A DNA stretch of 64,000 nucleotides from Synchiropus splendidus. Taxonomy: Eukaryota > Chordata > Actinopteri > Syngnathiformes > Callionymidae. Where the stretch lies: positions 11,905,001 through 11,969,000 of the forward strand of contig NC_071336.1 of assembly GCF_027744825.2 (NCBI RefSeq), written 5' to 3'. A program made the translations under genes and the position numbers. Below, piece after piece: positions 57,521 through 64,000 of the stretch; positions within the stretch are counted from its first letter, which is position 1; each line of letters opens with the position of its first letter. A model generated the notes under the pieces. The model saw only the letters and a program-made list of their open reading frames with translations. It was not told where the DNA came from and ran no database searches.

Positions 57521-60500
57521 CTAATTCTTCTTCCCTTTTGACTTCATGCACCTCATCGCTTCTCGCTCCGCCGTGCTGAACAAATCCCAATAAACCCAAA
57601 GTATCAGTTTCACTCTGATTCCGCCACACAGACTCAATCCAGTGACCCTTAAAGCTGAATAAACCATGTGTGTTTATCTCCTGCTGGTGCCAATCAGCTT
57701 TGTGTCCACCTCGCCGCCTCCCCAGAGTTCTGGCCCATATGCCTGGCTGGTCTGCAGGCTTGGTCACACAGGTCAGGACCCTGCCAGCCACTTTGGGACC
57801 CCAGCCGGAGTGTGTGCGCAAGTGTGTGTGTTTGTATCCATCTGTTACAACCAGGGTTTGTCGTATGACAGATCACCCCTGACCCTCCCTTCTGTCAGCC
57901 TTTTTTTGCGTGTGTGTGTGTGTGTGCCTGCTTTTGATTGCACACGTGCGCGAATCACATGTGAACATACAAATGTCTGCATCCATCTTCATAAGAACCA
58001 GTGGGAGGGCCTGACCCCAGTCCCTAGCCACACCTCTCAACTATCACTAGATGGAGAACCAGATGGGGTGCCAGGGTCACCTCTGACCCTCCTGCTGTGT
58101 TGTGACTGATGGGACGGCCCAGTCTCATCACCCTCCATTGTGCCCTGATGGGCACCTGACAGTGGCGGGACCCCTCATTAATAAGTGAACCAGCACACAC
58201 CTGAGCTACCTAACCACTCTGCCAATCTGTGTTCTCCTGCTCTGTTGTTCACATTTATCACTCAGCTGGAAGCACCTGAGCTGCACAAGCAGCGTGACGC
58301 TCATGTGGCTTCACGGCAGCCCTCGACAGAATAAATGCTAAAAAAAAAAGGGAAGTGGAGAGTCTGTCTTGCAAGGAAGTTTAGGCTGAGGATGAACATT
58401 TAAACTTCATCCACACAGACCTGTGAAGTACAATAGAGGAGTCACAGGGGGAGTCACATGCCATCAGAACATGAACATCACGGTGAACTGGATTTGTTTG
58501 GCAGGAAATGGAGAAACAATAAAGTATGTTTTGTGTTTTCTTTAAAGAGGAGAAATGTACGACGCAGGAGCTTCAGACAGTTTTTGACAATTTAGACCAT
58601 AATATCTTGTTAAAGCTTACAGCCCACTATCTGGAGCAGGCGACTCCTGGTGAATCAGTGACCGGATGCAGTGGAGCAAAATAATAGATGGAGAACTAAG
58701 CTCACGGCGTATCGTTATTTTTCACGGAAGACAAGTGTTTGTCTTTGCGTTCTCATTGGCTCAGTCGACGTCAGAGGACGATTCCACGAAGCTCTGAGCT
58801 CAAAGCTGCAAAGCTTTGTGTTCCATGCTGTACAACACATAGCTGCTAAGTTTAGGTCTCCCTCTTGACTTTTGGTTTCTATACGTTGTACTCGGTACTA
58901 ACTATTCTGATTTTTGCTCAAACCAGAACAGACTGACTAGACTCAAGTCAGACTTGCTTGACAAATAGTGATTCAACTTGACTCTGACTTGAGATTCAAC
59001 TTGGACTTGCATGCAATGTTAAATCAATGCTTTCTTTTTATATATTTAAATTATACATTATTTTTATTTAGTTTTTTTTTAATGGTTGATTCCTGTTGCA
59101 TGCATGTGCTGACCTGGCATTCAGTACGTATGATCACGTGACGCACACATCTCCCACACGTGGATGGCAGAGAATTGAATGATCAATTGGCTGCTGAATG
59201 CTGTAGAATTGGTGACTGGCCGTTCCGTTTTTGAAACCAATGAAACCAACATGCCCATCTTATGGGATTGATAGAGCCGACACATATGCTGCTGACCAAA
59301 ACACACAAGCAGCAGCAGCAAATATCATCACACAAAAAAAACACGTCTTTCGCCTTGAATCTTTTTGCCTTGAATCGTTCATGAACTGGAAACAAGTTTG
59401 TGTTAGAAAGTACAACGTTGCAGAAGATAGCAACATTAAAGTCGTGCAAAGCTGAACTAAGTCATGAAGTGACCACAGTAGAATCGACTGTCATCATCAT
59501 GGTTGCTTCATATATAAGGAAGAATGTCTCCTGTGTATCAGATCAGATCTATGAAGGTTCTGTGACCGCCAGGTGACGTCATCATATACCAGTTTGTTGA
59601 GTGAATTTATTTGGGTCACACTGAAGAGTCTTCTATTTCACAGCAGGCCTTCATCTCTAACCATTTTCAAGCTACAGCCTTTTGAAATAGTGATATCATA
59701 AAGGACTATGGTATCACTAACTCTCCCTTCTTTAACGGGGATAACCAGTGGCTTAGCTTTAAGTTTCACACTACTGAGCTAAACCACTGCATTCTTCATT
59801 TGTTTAGACTGTGAACAGTGTTACAAATACAACAGCGGCATCCAGACAGCCAGAGTCCCAAACCCCATCGGGCGAGGCCGCTGCTGCTCATTTGCTTGGA
59901 ACATGCTCGAGGTGGTAATTTGAACAATGGTTTCCTGCCTGTTGTCATTCATCAAATTTGTTATCAAGTCGCTTACATGATTGGTCATAATTAAGTCTTT
60001 CATATTTAAGAGCTTTGTCTGTAACAATTTGATTTGATGTGATTTTGACTGATTCTTTTGTCATGTCATTAGACATGGTATTCTATCATGGAAGTCTATT
60101 TATGGCTGCTTCTTCCGTCACTTCCAGTCTTTGTTTGTATATTGCCTGGTCACTGGTGATCACACCATGTCATCCATGAAGCCCAGCGGTTGTCTTCCTC
60201 TTCTCTGGACCCACCTACAACAGCCTGGACCCCCCCACCTACAACAGCCTCCTTCACCTTGTCTCTCTCCATGAGTTGTTCATCGGAAAGATCAACGCTG
60301 TCAATTGTCTCCTGTGCAGAAATATACAAAAATATCCAAATTAATATTTCTATCGGAGTCAGTAATGCCACTATAATAAAGTGAACCTTTTGGAAAACAG
60401 TTTTGAATTGACTTTATTACATTTGCCATTCAAGGGCGTTTGCATTTGAACCAATCAAATGGCTTCCAAGAAAATCAGACTTACCATATTGGCGTAATGA

Positions 60501-61690
60501 AAACGTGTCTGAGTCATACTCTTAAATCCTTAAAATTGCTAAGATTCTTTTTGTGTCTCTCTCTAAAGTGGTCCATGATGAATTATAGAAAAATGGTGAT
60601 ATAAATATTTTACATTTTCCGTGTGTAATTTTCAGGCGGTTCTTTCTCAGACACCATTCATGTCTAGTTTTGATTTCTATCGAAGGTGGTGCACTTCTGT
60701 GCATCTATATTTTCCTTTGTTTAATACTTGAATGAATGGAGGCTGTGTTTACATGGGTCGACTGCCACGGGACGTGGATTGGAGGTTCAAGATAAAACTG
60801 TTACTAATGAGAAAGTAATATAACAGCAACCGTGCTTGAGTTTACGTTGAAATAAAACAAGGACATATGTGTAGCTTTTTAAAATTCTGAGTGTCACTGC
60901 GCGCTTTTATTCAAAAATATATTCATGAACTTTTGATGGGAGAAAGTCATCCAAGGACCGAGGCAGGATGTGTTTCCTCTGTTTGTTCCTGATACACACT
61001 CACACACACACGAGCATACGCACACATTTTAGGTGGTAAAAACAATCCTCCTAGCTGGGATGATGACTCTGTGTACGGTGTGAGCGCCAACACCATTACA
61101 GCATGGCAACAGCAGGCAGAAATATTAATGCAGTGGTTTCCAGAGTGATCCCTATCAGAATGTTGCTGAGATTCAAATCCTGCAAATCTCCACAGGCCAC
61201 AGGTGACAAATGAAAAGTGTTTTTTTTTTTTTTTTTCCCTTAAAACACCTGAGCTCATTCTGCAGGTCACTCTGGCTCCAAAACAAATTTATGTATTAAT
61301 TCTGTTTTTTTGGGAAGCGATTAAAGTTGCTATGTTTGTACGAGTTATAGCCATTAGCGACACCTTGTTTTCTAACTCAAAACAGTAATTAAGGAGGTCA
61401 AAGTGACATATTGACAATCATTTTTGTTGCTGTCAAGTACATCTGGTTGTGTGGTGTTTGTTTGTTGGTCCAGGAAAATGTTGCTGTTTTTCGTCATTCC
61501 CTTTTGTGGCTGCTAACTGCTGTTGTTCGTGCTCCCTGCTCCATTCTGGATGTGTTGTTATCGCGTTGGGGGCGCTCAATACAACAACCAAGCCAACATC
61601 CTTGTTGCCCCGCTGGGTCTGCACTTTCACCCTCATGATCTCCTCTGATATTAGTTGAAAGAAATGATGACGCCTATACAGACAAACAAC
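57521..61690. other. Intergenic, nothing recognised
   Basis: The 147-codon plus-strand frame at 57666-58109 and its antisense partner have no recognisable domain. No repeat family identified. Confidence 0.5.
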
Positions 61691-61826
61691 CATTCACTCA
61701 CACATTCACAATTCGGAGTGCTCAGTTAACCTGAACCCCAAATGAGCATGTTTTTTCACTGTGGGAGGGAACCCTGAGAACCTGGAGAGAAGTGAGAGTG
61801 CTAACCACTAGACTGTGTGGCCCCTG
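61691..61826 (-). repeat. Common teleost interspersed repeat, partial copy
   Basis: 'cattcactcacacattcaca', 'actgtgggagggaaccctga' and 'gtgctaaccactagactgtg' appear in the order of the family. Confidence 0.65.
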
Positions 61827-63519
61827 TAACCAAGCTATTCAGAAAGATGGAATTTATTTATTTTGCTTTTATTTTTTATTTATTATTTTTATTTATATTG
61901 CGATTTCCACTGAACATTTTGATTTTTCCATATAAAATTCTACTGAAATTTAATACTCTTTTTTCTTTCTGTCTTTTGGCATCACTGCTCACCGTGCTCT
62001 AGAGCAATACACAGTAGACATCTATATATACATACATACATCTATATAAGCAACAAACTAAATAATGAGACATTTGAGACAAATGCTTTCACATTAAAAG
62101 TACTTGCCTACCAAAATGTGTTTCTCTGGGAACACGTGCATCTGCAGGAATGAGACAAGACTGAAACCATTCGGCTGCAATAAAGGTCAACTGCTGCCTG
62201 TGAATCACTGTCCGTACGCAAATGAAGCCCCTGGGGGGTCGGTTTGAAAGAGGAACGGGAGAACGGCCGAATCACTCGCCACTCACATCCTGAAGGTTAC
62301 AGGGGGAGAACAAACCAGAATGCAGAACACAATCCAACATTGGGTTAGTGATCACGGCTCTTCGTGCATAATTAGAAAGAAAAAAAAGTATTCTAAGTAT
62401 GTCGTCTTCTAGCCTAAAACATTGTGATGGCTTGTTTCAGTATCACGTTTAAGGTTCAATGGTTCTCTTCTGTCCTTCCAATGAGCAGGAAGCATTCTAT
62501 ACTGTGTCTTCATCTGGATGGCATTATTGCTATTTAAGAGTATCTTGCTGTTCCATGTAGTCTCAAGTGTTTGTCCAGCCTCTGGGTGCTATCAAAAGCT
62601 TCCCATTCCGTCAGAAGCAGGTTCTAAATGGTGTTGAAGAGTAGGCAGGTCTCAGAAATTCAGCTGGTGAATCTGTCCACAGCTCCTCTAAAGTCCAAGG
62701 TTAGTAAAGAGTGATGACATGTGAGTTTGTTCTTTTGGCAAAAGAAGCTATAGTATAGCAGAAGACCGTTGTTCGTCGAGGTACATGCAAAGGTTGGGGA
62801 TGTTTACATGCGAAAACTCACACTCATGTCCAAAAGAGGATCCCCGACCATCAGGGAGCGTTCCACTTTTCTTCAACTAAAAAGTTGAGTGGACCGACTA
62901 TAATCGACTGTCAGACAGTACAAGTTCCCAAGGCGGATACACAGCAACCACTGCGTCCACCTCTATGTAGATGGAGCTACGCACCACCTTGGTTGCCAAG
63001 ATGCTCACAACTATTTTGGGATGATGTTGGCTGTATATATGTCTATTGATGAGGACATTAGAGGGATGGGGACTGAAGAGTGAGGACAGCCAGAAAATCG
63101 AAGGCATTCTCAGTAATGAGATTCACACTAAATGGAGACAAATATCAGATTCGGTAAATTACACGCTGGATTAACAGAATGCTGCAGTCAAATTCAGACA
63201 GGATTGAGAAGCTGATTCAAAACCCTGAAGGTGTGTGACAATTGTGTCTTGAGTGGAGGTGCATGAGGTTTTTTTTTTTTTTGCGAGATGTGCAATTAAC
63301 CTTTGTCACCTTGTTGTGCGAGTGTAATCTCACAATCAAATGTCCTGGCTTGTGAGAATGGTGTTACCACGGTGACAATCAGCACCATTGTTGACTGATT
63401 CAACCTTTACGTTCTTGAAAAAGCTCTTCACACTGACAAGGGTGGATTTGAATTTATTCTCCAGCAAAGATTCACAATAATTACAGAAAAAAAAAACAAC
63501 GACTACAGAACAAGCACAT
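61827..63519. other. Intergenic, nothing recognised
   Basis: Sequence downstream of the right-edge gene. No feature supported. Confidence 0.5.
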
Positions 63520-63856
63520 GAGCCTTTATTGAGTGTCCGTGCGATTGGAAGAAGATGAAGAAAACATGTGAAAAAAAACAAACAAAACAAAATGAGTACA
63601 CAAAAAAAAATGTGTAATGAGAAACAATAATGTGTAACAGAATAACTGAAATAAATAAGGCTAAATATTGATGTGACACAAACCTTTCTTCCTCCTGATG
63701 TCTCACTTCTCACTAGTGGACAAGTACAGAAACCAATGCACAGTAAATCAATTGGCAGTTCCTCCGACAAACCCCTCACGATGCCATCTCTTCAATAAGC
63801 CAACCCTTGGATACAGGCCGATCTCGACGGTATACAATGATCCTCAAATGTTTTCA
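63520..63856 (-). other. Putative 3' UTR of the right-edge membrane protein gene
   Basis: The region downstream of the TAA is A/T-rich on this strand with long T runs and no conserved coding. An AATAAA lies at 63530-63525 and another at 63458-63453; either could be the poly(A) signal. A 147-residue open frame across this region (63336-63779 -) is low-complexity Phe/Ser/Val-rich translation and is not called. Confidence 0.4.
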
Positions 63857-64000
63857 TTACAGTGACAGATCGGACATCTCCAGTTCCTCCACAGGGACTG
63901 GGAGATGCTTCCTTCTCCAGGCCCTCATGACCACAGCCAGGACAACACACAGCAACACGATCACAACACTGACCAGCACGGACCTCACTACATGGTGATC
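63857..64000 (-). CDS. C-terminal exon of an unidentified single-pass membrane protein (partial)
   Basis: The frame is open from the window edge (codon GAT at 64000-63998) to TAA at 63859-63857, 47 residues. It begins DHHVVRS, then a hydrophobic helix (VLVSVVIVLLCVVLAVVM, about residues 8-25), a stop-transfer RAWRRK and a short tail ending VEELEMSDLSL. This is the architecture of a type I membrane receptor: transmembrane helix, basic inner-face residues, short cytoplasmic tail. The frame is too short for statistics alone; the case rests on this composition. The acceptor may lie beyond the window, or less likely at a 'tag' near 63988. I do not recognise the protein. It would be the next gene upstream of the serpin on the same strand. 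Confidence 0.6.
   Translation of the reverse strand, partial: DHHVVRSVLVSVVIVLLCVVLAVVMRAWRRKHLPVPVEELEMSDLSL

Noticed and set aside
57429..58109. Overlapping 130- and 147-codon frames on opposite strands
   Set aside because: Low-complexity GT-rich stretch; no family similarity, and mutual antisense overlap suggests composition effects.
63336..63779. 147-codon minus-strand frame
   Set aside because: Lies in the AT-rich presumed 3' UTR of the right-edge gene; Phe-, Ser- and Val-rich with no motif.

Overview
The window is nuclear DNA of a ray-finned fish, most likely a spiny-rayed teleost. The evidence is a multi-exon vertebrate gene with GT-AG introns, a dense background of teleost-type interspersed repeats (hAT and Tc1 remnants, short terminal-inverted-repeat elements, the common fish repeat containing the 'tcctcccac' block) and very long (AT)n and (GATA)n/(GACA)n arrays. 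Nothing bacterial, viral or organellar is seen.

One gene is fully readable. A clade H serpin (Hsp47-like collagen chaperone, probably serpinh2) lies on the minus strand. Its four coding exons are at 31890-31313, 25376-25284, 23901-23669 and 15109-14804. They join in frame into a 400-residue protein with an N-terminal signal peptide and a C-terminal HDEL ER-retrieval signal. A non-coding first exon is probably around 32457-32600. The introns (5.9, 1.4 and 8.6 kb) are full of repeats.

A second gene enters from the right edge on the minus strand. Only its last coding segment is present (64000-63857): one transmembrane helix and a short basic then acidic tail, followed by a 3' UTR. I cannot name it.

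Layout: 1-14.7 kb is intergenic, with a hAT-like element (4372-5286), a decayed Tc1 element (10296-11328), an (AT)n array and copies of a short inverted-repeat element. 14.8-32.6 kb is the serpin gene. 32.8-63.5 kb is intergenic, with a 150-bp (AT)n array, an unclassified DNA-transposon-like repeat (33108-33616), a hAT-like element (47816-48456), an 880-bp GATA/GACA array (55869-56752) and long stretches where I recognise nothing. The most notable points are the serpin's conserved collagen-binding residues beside a divergent reactive loop, a 20-bp unique sequence that recurs inside the large microsatellite 0.8 kb away, and a five-copy short element family with clear terminal inverted repeats. 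No novel multi-gene system is visible.
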